From assembly GCA_043778255.1 (NCBI GenBank), contig JAYWGN010000061.1, positions 1-14,341 of the forward strand: a stretch of 14,341 nt of DNA, in the 5' to 3' direction. Below are positions 1 through 7,850 of this stretch, one piece after another. A program made the translations under genes and the position numbers. The notes below the pieces were generated by a model. The model saw nothing but the letters and a program-made list of their open reading frames with translations. It was not told the DNA's origin and made no database searches. The DNA comes from JAYWGN01 sp043778255. Lineage in GTDB: Bacteria > Bacteroidota > Bacteroidia > Chitinophagales > Chitinophagaceae. Position 1 is the first letter of the stretch. Each line of letters starts with the position of its first letter.

Positions 1-402
1 TTTTTGTTTTGGTTTAGGCGATTTTTTATGAATTACTGCTGCTTGATGGCTTAGGCCAATACATTCTTTTTTGTGTAATTTGCAAGCCCAAGCTGTTACA
101 GGCTCAAAGTCGCTTATTACAATATCGTAATCATTAACAGGTATTTTTTTTACATCTTTATAAAGTTGCTTAAGGTTACTTTTTTTATAAGTTTGTATAA
201 GGTCAATGCCACCATTTTTACTAGCTACAAACGATAATCCTTTTAATTGGTAATGTAGTTTGTAAGGCAACTTTAACTCACTTTCTGTACCGCTAAGTAG
301 TACATGTACTGTTGCATGTTTTTGCAATAAGGGTATTATAATATTAGCTCTACTTATGTGTCCGTTCCCTGTACCTTGAATGCCGTATAATATTTTAATC
401 AT
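1..402 (-). CDS. Glycosyltransferase (GT28/MGT-like), N-terminal part, cut by window edge
   Basis: This is the first 134 codons of a gene that runs off the left edge of the window. The product opens with a short beta strand and a glycine-rich loop, G10-T-G-N-G-H-I-S-R-A19. That loop is typical of the nucleotide-sugar glycosyltransferases of the GT-B fold (MurG/MGT-like) annotated in Bacteroidota simply as glycosyltransferase. Further family-like segments are LLSGTES near residue 37, GGIDL near 64, SDFEPVTAWA at 97-106 and GLSHQAAV at 116-123. There is no signal peptide, so it should act in the cytoplasm or at the inner membrane face. Its ATG overlaps the TGA of the upstream phosphoesterase gene (ATGA, 399-402), which implies translational coupling in one operon. 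Donor and acceptor are not visible; a lipid or envelope acceptor is inferred from the partner gene. The C-terminal nucleotide-sugar-binding half is outside the window. Confidence 0.8.
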   Translation of the reverse strand, partial: MIKILYGIQGTGNGHISRANIIIPLLQKHATVHVLLSGTESELKLPYKLHYQLKGLSFVASKNGGIDLIQTYKKSNLKQLYKDVKKIPVNDYDIVISDFEPVTAWACKLHKKECIGLSHQAAVIHKKSPKPKQK

Positions 403-1268
403 TTTTTTAAGCTATTAAATTCTGTAAGCATTTTTGAAAACAGTACTGCATTATCTAACTCCATACTTTCAGTATCGTTAGGTACCAATTCTTTATCATT
501 TTTAAAAAGCTCAGGGTTGTATTTGTATAAATGCCAATTACCATTGTTATACTCAAGTGCAGTAAGGTTTTCAATCCAATCGCCACTGTTAAGATAAAGT
601 ATTTTACCTTTTTCGGTGGTTATAATTTTTTTTTCGGGTTGGTGTATATGGCCACATATTACATAGTCATACTTATTACTAATAGCAATATCAGCAGTAG
701 TTTTTTCAAAATTGTTGATAAATGATACTGCCGATTTTACACTATTTTTTATTTTTTTTGATAACGATAGTTTACCTCTTCCCAATATTTTTTCGCTTAT
801 ATAATTAACTACTCTGTTTATTATAATTAATGTATTGTACCCAACTGCTCCTAGCTTTGCTAACCATTTGCTGTGTTGCATAGTTATATCAAATACATCA
901 CCATGAAAAAACCAAGCAAGGGCTGTATTGTTTTCCATTGGTAGTAATAATTTATTGGCAATTTTAAAAGACCCTATTTTAAAGCCAACAAATTTTCTTA
1001 GCATTTCGTCGTGGTTGCCAGTTATGTAATGAACTTTCACATTTTTGGTTATCCAACCAAGTACATGTTTTATTATTTTCATGTGGCTTTTGGGCCAGTA
1101 CCTTTTGCTAAATTGCCATATATCAATTATATCACCATTGAGTACCACCATTTTTGGTTGTACCGATTTTAAATATTGCAATAACTCCTTAGCATGGCAA
1201 CCATAAGTACCCAAGTGTATATCGGATAGTACTAATATTTCTACCGGTCTTTTTGTATTATTTTCCAA
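399..1268 (-). CDS. UDP-2,3-diacylglucosamine diphosphatase-like metallophosphoesterase (LpxH family)
   Basis: This 289-residue calcineurin-like phosphoesterase has the full metal-binding set: D16-x-H18 (SDIHLG), D46 (NGDIID), N85-H86-D87 (GNHDE), H122 (FHGD) and H207-x-H209 (CGHIHQPE). The order and spacing match LpxH, which hydrolyses UDP-2,3-diacylglucosamine to lipid X and UMP in lipid A synthesis at the inner membrane face. The region at about 130-190 is basic and amphipathic, where LpxH carries its lipid-binding cap. At 289 residues it is longer than classical LpxH (about 240), with an extra C-terminal tail, so it may be a Bacteroidota LpxH-like variant or act on a related lipid. It is the first gene of a pair with the glycosyltransferase (ATGA overlap). 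It is divergent from the LtaS-like gene across 110 bases. The start chosen is the ATG just before MENNTKRP; the first strand of the fold follows at residue 10. Confidence 0.82.
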   Translation of the reverse strand: MENNTKRPVEILVLSDIHLGTYGCHAKELLQYLKSVQPKMVVLNGDIIDIWQFSKRYWPKSHMKIIKHVLGWITKNVKVHYITGNHDEMLRKFVGFKIGSFKIANKLLLPMENNTALAWFFHGDVFDITMQHSKWLAKLGAVGYNTLIIINRVVNYISEKILGRGKLSLSKKIKNSVKSAVSFINNFEKTTADIAISNKYDYVICGHIHQPEKKIITTEKGKILYLNSGDWIENLTALEYNNGNWHLYKYNPELFKNDKELVPNDTESMELDNAVLFSKMLTEFNSLKK

Positions 1269-1312
1269 TAGGTAAACATTTTATATAATAATTGTAACGG
1301 CTAAAAGTACGG

Positions 1313-1340
1313 TTGTTGTAAAAGCTAATAGTTAACTTTA
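1313..1340 (+). promoter_or_regulatory. Candidate Bacteroidota-type promoter for the tandem sulfatase genes
   Basis: TTG at 1313-1315 is followed after 17 bases by TAACTTTA at 1333-1340. This resembles the Bacteroidota -33 TTG / -7 TAnnTTTG consensus with one mismatch in the last base. It lies about 40 bases before the ATG at 1379, in the intergenic region shared with the divergent phosphoesterase gene. The match is by eye only, and such A/T-rich patterns arise easily by chance. Confidence 0.3.
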
Positions 1341-1378
1341 CATTATTATATTATTGTTTTTTAATTAACAACGGACCA

Positions 1379-3337
1379 ATGCATTTTCCCAAACAAATAA
1401 AATGGTTACTATTACACACATTCATATTACTCCTACTATTTAGTAGTTATAGGTTGTTATTGTTTTATAACTATAATAGTACACACCAAAGCCTTACTGG
1501 CAATATGTTGTGGTATGGCTTTAGGTACGATGTTCGTATAATTGCTGCTATGCTATTACCAGTATATATTGTAAGTAGCTTTAGCAAACTTTCACCATTT
1601 TACCATAATAACAATAAAAAGTTTTGGACTATATACCTTACTTTATTTTATAGCATTACACTCTTATTTTTTGTAGTGGATTATGAGTGGTATGCCTACC
1701 GCAGTACACGGCTCGATGGTGAAATTATTAGCTATGCTAACGATGCTGCCATAAGTATGCAAATGGCTTGGCAAAGTTACCCAATACTTAAAATAATGTT
1801 TGGCTTAGGCTTACTTATAATTATAGTTTACTTAGTTATAAAGTTTGTAAATAAAAAGGCTAAACATTTTACGACAGTAAAAAATAATAAGACTAAGGTA
1901 ACACTACATATATGCTATACATTAGTTATGCTGCTTAGCATATATGGTAAGTTAGGTCAATACCCACTACGGTGGAGTGATGCTGCCAATATTAATAATG
2001 AATATAAAGCTGCAATGGCTTTAAATCCTATGCAATCGTTTTTTAGTTCGTTAAAGTATGCTAATGAAAAACCCAATGTAGCTGCTACCAAACAATACTA
2101 TAGCACTATTGCTACTATGTTGCAATTACCAGTAACCGATACTGCATTTAATTATACACGTTTAGTTAAAGGTACGGCTACTACAAAGCCAAATATAGTA
2201 TTGGTATTTTGTGAGTCGTATAGTTATTACAAATCGAGTATGAGTGGTAACCCGCTTAATGCAACACCTTACTTTAATGCATTGAGTAAGCAAGGTATTT
2301 TTTTTACAAAATGCTTTAGTCCTGCTTATGGTACAGCAAGAGGTGTATGGGCAACTATAACCGGAATACCCGATGTAACCCTTACCAAAACGGCAACAAG
2401 AATACCACGGGCAGTAAAGCAACATACCATAATTAACGACTTTACAGATTATAGCAAATATTACTTTATTGGCGGCGATGCAAGCTGGGCCAATATTAGA
2501 GGGCTTATAAAAAACAATATAACCGACCTCAAATTATATGAACAAGATGACTATACCGAACCCAAAATGGATGTGTGGGGTGTAAGTGATAGAAGCTTAT
2601 TTAGCGAAGCAAACAAAACATTAAGTAAGGAAACCAAACCATTTTTTGCAATAATACAAACGGCTAATAACCACCGCCCATACACTATACCAGCTACCGA
2701 TACTGAGGAAATGGGTTTGCAAAAACAACCCTTGGATAGCTTAATAAAATATGGTTACAATATTGAAAATAATGAAGCAAAAACTAATGAAGAATTTAAT
2801 GCAATGCGGTATATGGATTTTTGTATTAACGATTTTTTAGCGAAAGCTAAAAAAGAAACTTGGTACAACAATACTATTTTTTTATTTATGGGCGACCATG
2901 GCATTAGGGGCAATGGAGGTACATTAATACCCGAAGTATATAACCAAAAAGGCCTAACCTGTGAACATATTCCTATGCTTATATACTCACCCTTATTGCA
3001 ACCACAGCAGTATGATTTTCCTTGTTCGCAAATAGATGCCTTACCCACCCTTGCAGCACTTGCAGGTGTGCAACATACCAACACTACATTAGGTCGAAAT
3101 TTGTTGCAAATAGCTAAAGACTCCACGGCTCAAAAGTTTGCATTTATATTTGATATTGATGTAAAAGAGTACGGAATTATTGATAACTACAATTATTATT
3201 TTACCCAAATAAAAGGAGGGAAAGAGGGTATTTTGCCTTTGGCAAATAACAATAATACACCACCAATAAGTTACTACAAAAACTTAGCTAATAGTATGTA
3301 CGAAACATCCAAATATATGATATACAACAACCACTAA
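1379..3337 (+). CDS. LTA synthase/MdoB-type membrane sulfatase-fold transferase, paralogue 1
   Basis: This is a 652-residue polytopic enzyme. About five hydrophobic segments (roughly residues 9-29, 52-68, 82-100, 135-157 and 174-190) precede an extracytoplasmic alkaline-phosphatase/sulfatase-fold domain from about 270. By eye it carries the LtaS-type catalytic set: E279 (VFCESYS), the nucleophile T319 (YGTARG), H432 (ANNHRPY) and the metal pair D506-H507 (MGDHG). The WGVSD motif is at 400-404, and W370 and R374 lie in the segment corresponding to the glycerophosphate pocket. Known relatives transfer phosphoglycerol or phosphoethanolamine from phospholipids to lipoteichoic acid, periplasmic glucans or lipid A. 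Which acceptor applies here cannot be read from the sequence, and a Gram-negative cell should have no lipoteichoic acid. It is followed after 72 bases by a paralogue on the same strand, probably co-transcribed. It is divergent from the LpxH-like gene. Confidence 0.85.
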   Translation: MHFPKQIKWLLLHTFILLLLFSSYRLLLFYNYNSTHQSLTGNMLWYGFRYDVRIIAAMLLPVYIVSSFSKLSPFYHNNNKKFWTIYLTLFYSITLLFFVVDYEWYAYRSTRLDGEIISYANDAAISMQMAWQSYPILKIMFGLGLLIIIVYLVIKFVNKKAKHFTTVKNNKTKVTLHICYTLVMLLSIYGKLGQYPLRWSDAANINNEYKAAMALNPMQSFFSSLKYANEKPNVAATKQYYSTIATMLQLPVTDTAFNYTRLVKGTATTKPNIVLVFCESYSYYKSSMSGNPLNATPYFNALSKQGIFFTKCFSPAYGTARGVWATITGIPDVTLTKTATRIPRAVKQHTIINDFTDYSKYYFIGGDASWANIRGLIKNNITDLKLYEQDDYTEPKMDVWGVSDRSLFSEANKTLSKETKPFFAIIQTANNHRPYTIPATDTEEMGLQKQPLDSLIKYGYNIENNEAKTNEEFNAMRYMDFCINDFLAKAKKETWYNNTIFLFMGDHGIRGNGGTLIPEVYNQKGLTCEHIPMLIYSPLLQPQQYDFPCSQIDALPTLAALAGVQHTNTTLGRNLLQIAKDSTAQKFAFIFDIDVKEYGIIDNYNYYFTQIKGGKEGILPLANNNNTPPISYYKNLANSMYETSKYMIYNNH

Positions 3338-3409
3338 ACAGAATATTAAGAGGGTTTAAAAAATATTGCTGTATATTTATAAGCTAAATAAAAACTATAC
3401 TATACCAAC

Positions 3410-5437
3410 ATGCTGCAACGGCTTAAAGTACCACATACCTTACAATGGGTTGTTCGTTTATTTATAATGTATATTGTAATATTTACTTTATTTAGGTTGG
3501 CCTCCTACATACTATTTAACCCCGATAAATATACTTTGCATGGCGAAGCAGTAAGCCAATACACGGCTACCAAAGTTATACCTGCATTTCTACTAGGTTT
3601 TATGTACGATGCACGTTGGATATCAATAATACTTGCACCAATTGTAATGGCTAGTTGCATACCATTATTTACACCATTTAAAAATAGGCGTAATAAAATA
3701 TTTTGGTCTATATATTTAGTAGCCATTACATTTATGATGCTGTTCTTTTTTGGTGCCGATTTTGGTCATTTTCAGTATGTACGTACAAGGCTTAATGCTA
3801 GTGCATTAAACTTTTTTGAAGATGCAAAAATATCGTTAGAAATGCTATGGGAAAGCTATCCAATACTCTGGATATTTTTGGCATTAGGCATTGTAATATT
3901 TTTACTTACTTATTTTATTAATCGTTCCTATTTTAAAGTTGAATATAAAAATAGCAACAAAAGTAAATATGATTATCAGCGGCGGTGGTACTTGGTTACA
4001 CTGGCTACAATGACTTTTTTTATATACGGTAGCATTACCCTCAAACCCTTAACTACTAACGATAGCTTTAGAAAAATGGACGATGAGTTTACAGGTTTTT
4101 TGGCATTAAATCCTTTTCAAAATTTTTTTACTTCACTAAAGTTTAGAAACCCTGGCTTTAAAGGCAATATGGTAGATGAGCAAAAACGAGCCCTACATTA
4201 TAATAGTATAGCCCAACTATTGCAACTACCTAATGCTTTGCATAAAGATACTAGCTATACCCGTACCATTATAAACCAACCCAATGGCACACCACCTAAT
4301 GTAGTGTTGGTAATGTGCGAATCGTTGAGTACTTACAAAACAACTATGAGTGGCAACGCCTTAAATACTACACCTTATATGGATAGTATGCGGCAGCAAA
4401 GTATATACTTTAATAGATGCTTTACTCCTACATTTGGCACTGCCCGTGGGTTGTTTGCATGGCTTACTGGTGTGCCTGATGTACAACTTAGTAAGTTTAG
4501 TAGCCGTAACGAAAACGCTATACACCAACACACCATTATTAACGATTTTAAAGGGTACGAAAAATATTATTTTATTGGGGGTAGTCCAAAGTTTAATAAC
4601 TTTAATGGGCTTATAAGCAACATAAATAATGTACACTTGTATGAGGAAAAAGACTACAATGCCAAACGTGTAAATGTATGGGGTGTAAGCGATAAAGATA
4701 TGTTTTTGGAAGCCAACATGATATTAGCAAAAGAAACAAAACCGTTTTTTGCTGTAATACAAACAGCCGATAACCACGAACCCTATACCATACCAACAAA
4801 CGAAACAACATTTAAAATAAGCAATATAGACAAGGCATTATTAACCAAATATGGCTTTACTAATAATATGGAATATAATGCTGTACGGTACTTTGATTAT
4901 AGTGTAGCAAAATTTATTGAAAATGCAAAAACAAAAGCATTTTTTAATAATACTATATTTGTTTTTTTTGGCGATCATGGTGTAATTGGCGATGCTCGTA
5001 GCCTATACCCCGATGTATGGACTAGCCACCGACTAACCGAAGAACATGTGCCATTAATGTACTATGCACCAATGCTATTGCCTGCCCAAAACCGAAATGA
5101 AACAGTAAGCCAAATAGATATATTGCCTACTGTAGCGGGTTTGGCTAAGCAAAGTTATACTAACACTAGCCTAGGTAGAGATTTGTTAGATAGTAATAAA
5201 AAAGGAAATTATGCATTTACCATATTCCACGATGCTGGAAAAATTGGTTTGGTAACCGATAGTTTTTATTACATACACAATTATAATACCGATGATGATG
5301 AACTGCTACCTATGTACAATAATACTAAAATTAGTAAGGCAATTATACAACAAAAAGTACCTGCTTATTTTAAACTAACTGAGGGTATATATGAAACTAG
5401 CAAATGGTTTTTGATACATAATAATACCAAAAATTAA
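3410..5437 (+). CDS. LTA synthase/MdoB-type membrane sulfatase-fold transferase, paralogue 2
   Basis: This is a 675-residue tandem paralogue of the preceding gene with the same plan: about five membrane helices (near 15-37, 56-86, 97-116, 150-170 and 193-210) and an outward-facing sulfatase-fold domain from about 295. The core residues are E304 (VMCESLS), nucleophile T344 (FGTARG), H456 (ADNHEPY) and D522-H523 (FGDHG). WGVSD recurs at 424-428, and both proteins share a conserved tail around YETSK. The pocket segment differs: where paralogue 1 has W370 and R374, this one has F395 and N399. This suggests a different head group or acceptor, or a different step in the same pathway. It probably transfers a phospholipid-derived phospho-head-group in the periplasm; the substrate is unknown. 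Its stop codon overlaps that of the convergent methyltransferase gene by four bases. Confidence 0.85.
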   Translation: MLQRLKVPHTLQWVVRLFIMYIVIFTLFRLASYILFNPDKYTLHGEAVSQYTATKVIPAFLLGFMYDARWISIILAPIVMASCIPLFTPFKNRRNKIFWSIYLVAITFMMLFFFGADFGHFQYVRTRLNASALNFFEDAKISLEMLWESYPILWIFLALGIVIFLLTYFINRSYFKVEYKNSNKSKYDYQRRWYLVTLATMTFFIYGSITLKPLTTNDSFRKMDDEFTGFLALNPFQNFFTSLKFRNPGFKGNMVDEQKRALHYNSIAQLLQLPNALHKDTSYTRTIINQPNGTPPNVVLVMCESLSTYKTTMSGNALNTTPYMDSMRQQSIYFNRCFTPTFGTARGLFAWLTGVPDVQLSKFSSRNENAIHQHTIINDFKGYEKYYFIGGSPKFNNFNGLISNINNVHLYEEKDYNAKRVNVWGVSDKDMFLEANMILAKETKPFFAVIQTADNHEPYTIPTNETTFKISNIDKALLTKYGFTNNMEYNAVRYFDYSVAKFIENAKTKAFFNNTIFVFFGDHGVIGDARSLYPDVWTSHRLTEEHVPLMYYAPMLLPAQNRNETVSQIDILPTVAGLAKQSYTNTSLGRDLLDSNKKGNYAFTIFHDAGKIGLVTDSFYYIHNYNTDDDELLPMYNNTKISKAIIQQKVPAYFKLTEGIYETSKWFLIHNNTKN

Positions 5438-6171
5438 CCTTTTTTTCTTGCAATCATTACCAATCTTTTGGAGTTGCTACTATCATAAGCATTGAGGTTG
5501 TAATTGCCAAATACTTGCTCTATAACCAAGCCTTGCTTAGCAAACATTGTTTCAAATTGGGGTAATGTAAATGTGGCTACCTGCTCGGTATAGTCAAGTG
5601 CAGTGGGCAATGCAGCATCTTCAATTTTTATATGTTTAATAAAATGCAAGTTAGTTTGGTGTTTATTAAGGGTAAATGTAGTGTCGTCAATTACTTTTAT
5701 TTCGTTAGCTTGTAGGTGTTGTTGTACATAATTAGCATTCAAATAATCCATTACAAACAAGCCATTAGGCTTAAGGGATTGTGCTATTGTTCTTAACGCT
5801 GCTTGGTGTTCACGTAAGGTGTTAAAATAACCAAAACTTGTAAATAGGTTAAATGCAATATCATAATAATTAATACGGAAAGTTAACCGCATATCATGCT
5901 CAAAAAACTCTAATTTTTCTGTTTCAAATTGTTTGGCATAAGCAATACTACTTGGTGAAATGTCGATGCCAGTAATCGTGTAATTGTGCTGAGCCATAGT
6001 AAGTGCATGGCGTCCTTTGCCACAAGCCACATCAAGCATATAAGCATTAGGTAAGGGTTTTACATAATCAATTATTTTATGTATAAATGCAGCTGCTTCG
6101 GTTTCATCTCTATCAAAGTATAGTTTGTGGTAGTACGGTGAATCAAACCAATTTTCGAACCATTGTGCCAT
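5434..6171 (-). CDS. Class I SAM-dependent methyltransferase
   Basis: This 245-residue cytoplasmic protein has a Rossmann-type methyltransferase fold. Motif I is LDVACGKGRHA (46-56), the SAM-binding glycine loop. The acidic residue at the end of strand 2 is D70 in TGIDIS. A post-II segment with D94 (EHDMR) and the YDIAFNLFTSFGYF stretch (103-116) follow, and FVMDYLN (139-145) fits the strand 5 region. The N-terminal WFENWFDSPYYHKLYF segment is characteristic of a Bacteroidota subfamily annotated only as class I SAM-dependent methyltransferase. The substrate cannot be inferred. The gene is monocistronic here: it converges on the second LtaS-like gene with overlapping stops and diverges from the esterase gene across 110 bases. 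The ATG at 6171 directly precedes the conserved N-terminal segment, which supports that start. Confidence 0.85.
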   Translation of the reverse strand: MAQWFENWFDSPYYHKLYFDRDETEAAAFIHKIIDYVKPLPNAYMLDVACGKGRHALTMAQHNYTITGIDISPSSIAYAKQFETEKLEFFEHDMRLTFRINYYDIAFNLFTSFGYFNTLREHQAALRTIAQSLKPNGLFVMDYLNANYVQQHLQANEIKVIDDTTFTLNKHQTNLHFIKHIKIEDAALPTALDYTEQVATFTLPQFETMFAKQGLVIEQVFGNYNLNAYDSSNSKRLVMIARKKG

Positions 6172-6281
6172 TATAGTAGTATTGTTTGTTGGTAAAGGTA
6201 GTTTGTAAATTTTATATATTTTTTAGAGCCTAACAATTAAATTAAATTAAGTAATTTTAGTGTTCAATAATAATATTGTAA

Positions 6282-7763
6282 ATGAAAAACTTACTACTCC
6301 TACTAAGCCTATTAATAACCACAAAAGCATTTAACCAAAATGTATATACCGATACTACCTTTAATATTAGGATACAGCCCAAAATATTATATGCCATTGA
6401 TACTAATTATGTAGGCCGGCCCGATTCATTATTTATGGATTTGTACAAACCAATTGGCGACAATAATAGGTTTCGCCCTGTATTGATAATTGTACATGGT
6501 GGTGCTTGGATGTTTGGTGCACCAACCGATGCCGAAGTGGTAACACTAGCCACTTATATGGCAAAACGTGGATATGCAGTAGCGGCTATAAAGTACCGAT
6601 TGGGTATGCACATGAATAGCAATGTACCCAATCCACTACTCCGTGACCCATTAAACCCTAACGACCAAAACCCCTCACAGTGTATATATCCGGCTGATAC
6701 ATCGGAAATTATAAGAGGTAATTATAGAGGAATGCAAGATACAAAATCGGCCATACGATTTGTAAAAGCAAGGCATTTGCAGGATAGTACTTGTTTGCTC
6801 AATTACTATGTAGCAGGCTATAGTGCCGGTGCATTTGTAACACTGCTTACTGGCCTTATGGATAATGCAACCGAAAAACCAATTGATGCTTTTGCACTGC
6901 CCGATGCACCAGCACCTGATACAAAACTAACATTTTGCAAAAACTTAAATAACCCTATAACTTACCCTGTAACCCGTACTAGGCCTGACCTTGGCAGTGT
7001 TGATGGGCGTACTAATATGAATGGCTATACAGCCAAAATAAAAGGTGTAGCCTCCATGTATGGCGGACTTATGGATAGGGCAAATGTGCTTAATATATTA
7101 CAAGGGGTTGATACACCGTCTATATTTATGTTTCACCAAGAGTGTGATATTATTGTGCCTTTTGTAAGGGCACCTGGCAATGCACCATTTAATGTAAATT
7201 GTTTACCACTTATTGCTATTACTCCACCGTTTCAAAACTATACACCTGTAACACAAGTGCCATGGTTTTTGGGTAGCAAATATTTAGATACCTATTTTAG
7301 CAGCTTGCCTACGGCACAAAAACCACGGTACAAATTTAACCCCGTACTTAATGGAGCACCAAGTGCATTGGCTTGTTTGGCATCGCCACCTTGCCATAGT
7401 GTACCTAATGTTATTGCATTGAGTGATAGTATAGCAAAGTTTTTTAAACCTGTAATAATAGCTACCGAAAATAGTACAACCACTAACTGCTTGTTAGCTA
7501 CACCAATTATTGATGTTATATACCGCAACCCTGTATATGTATATCCTAACCCTTTTGTGCAAAGCATTACTGTATCTTTACCATTGCCTAACAGCAAACT
7601 TGAGTATCAATTATATGATACATATGGTAGGCTTGTACTTTCAAAAAGTATGATTTATACAACCAGTTTTACTATTAATAATTTAGGTAATTTACCTCAT
7701 GGTTTTTATGCTTTGCATTTAAATACCTACCAAGGAATTATTGTAAAAAAACTATTGAAGTAA
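6282..7763 (+). CDS. Secreted alpha/beta hydrolase (carboxylesterase/BD-FAE-like) with T9SS type A sorting domain
   Basis: This is a 493-residue exported protein. A short Sec signal peptide (residues 1 to about 18, leucine-rich after MKN) leads into an esterase/lipase domain. That domain has the oxyanion motif HGGAW (72-76), the nucleophile elbow G179-Y-S181-A-G183, and a probable acidic residue D289 in ECDIIVPF, a typical position for the triad Asp. H372 (CHSVPN), near the end of the domain, is the best triad-histidine candidate. Such enzymes cleave carboxylic esters, for example acetyl or feruloyl groups on polysaccharides; the actual substrate is unknown. Residues from about 415 to 493 form a type A C-terminal sorting domain (VYVYPNPF, then LYDTYGRLV, GNLPHGFY and a basic KKLLK end). 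This predicts export across the outer membrane by the type IX system and surface attachment or release. It contains numerous cysteines. It is the first of three codirectional exported hydrolase genes. Confidence 0.85.
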   Translation: MKNLLLLLSLLITTKAFNQNVYTDTTFNIRIQPKILYAIDTNYVGRPDSLFMDLYKPIGDNNRFRPVLIIVHGGAWMFGAPTDAEVVTLATYMAKRGYAVAAIKYRLGMHMNSNVPNPLLRDPLNPNDQNPSQCIYPADTSEIIRGNYRGMQDTKSAIRFVKARHLQDSTCLLNYYVAGYSAGAFVTLLTGLMDNATEKPIDAFALPDAPAPDTKLTFCKNLNNPITYPVTRTRPDLGSVDGRTNMNGYTAKIKGVASMYGGLMDRANVLNILQGVDTPSIFMFHQECDIIVPFVRAPGNAPFNVNCLPLIAITPPFQNYTPVTQVPWFLGSKYLDTYFSSLPTAQKPRYKFNPVLNGAPSALACLASPPCHSVPNVIALSDSIAKFFKPVIIATENSTTTNCLLATPIIDVIYRNPVYVYPNPFVQSITVSLPLPNSKLEYQLYDTYGRLVLSKSMIYTTSFTINNLGNLPHGFYALHLNTYQGIIVKKLLK

Positions 7764-7850
7764 TAAAAAGATATTCAATACTGCACCCATCAAATACATT
7801 TTGTACCCAATTGTAAATGGTATAAATTGCACCATAAAGTATATAACTAT

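Noticed and set aside
2162..3126. Minus-strand open frames within the first LtaS-like gene
   Set aside because: They are Cys-rich, low-complexity shadow translations of a well-supported coding region.
3338..3409. Terminator between the two LtaS-like genes
   Set aside because: Only weak A/T pairing (aatatt repeats) is visible, with no stable GC stem or following T-run, so co-transcription is more likely.
1379..5437. Lipoteichoic acid synthesis locus
   Set aside because: The fold matches LtaS, but the lipid A gene and T9SS signal show a Gram-negative cell, so a literal LtaS role is not supported.
6172..6281. Promoters for the divergent methyltransferase and esterase genes
   Set aside because: TAnnTTTA-like boxes occur (6193-6200 on minus, 6252-6259 on plus), but neither has a TTG at the right distance, so they are not called.
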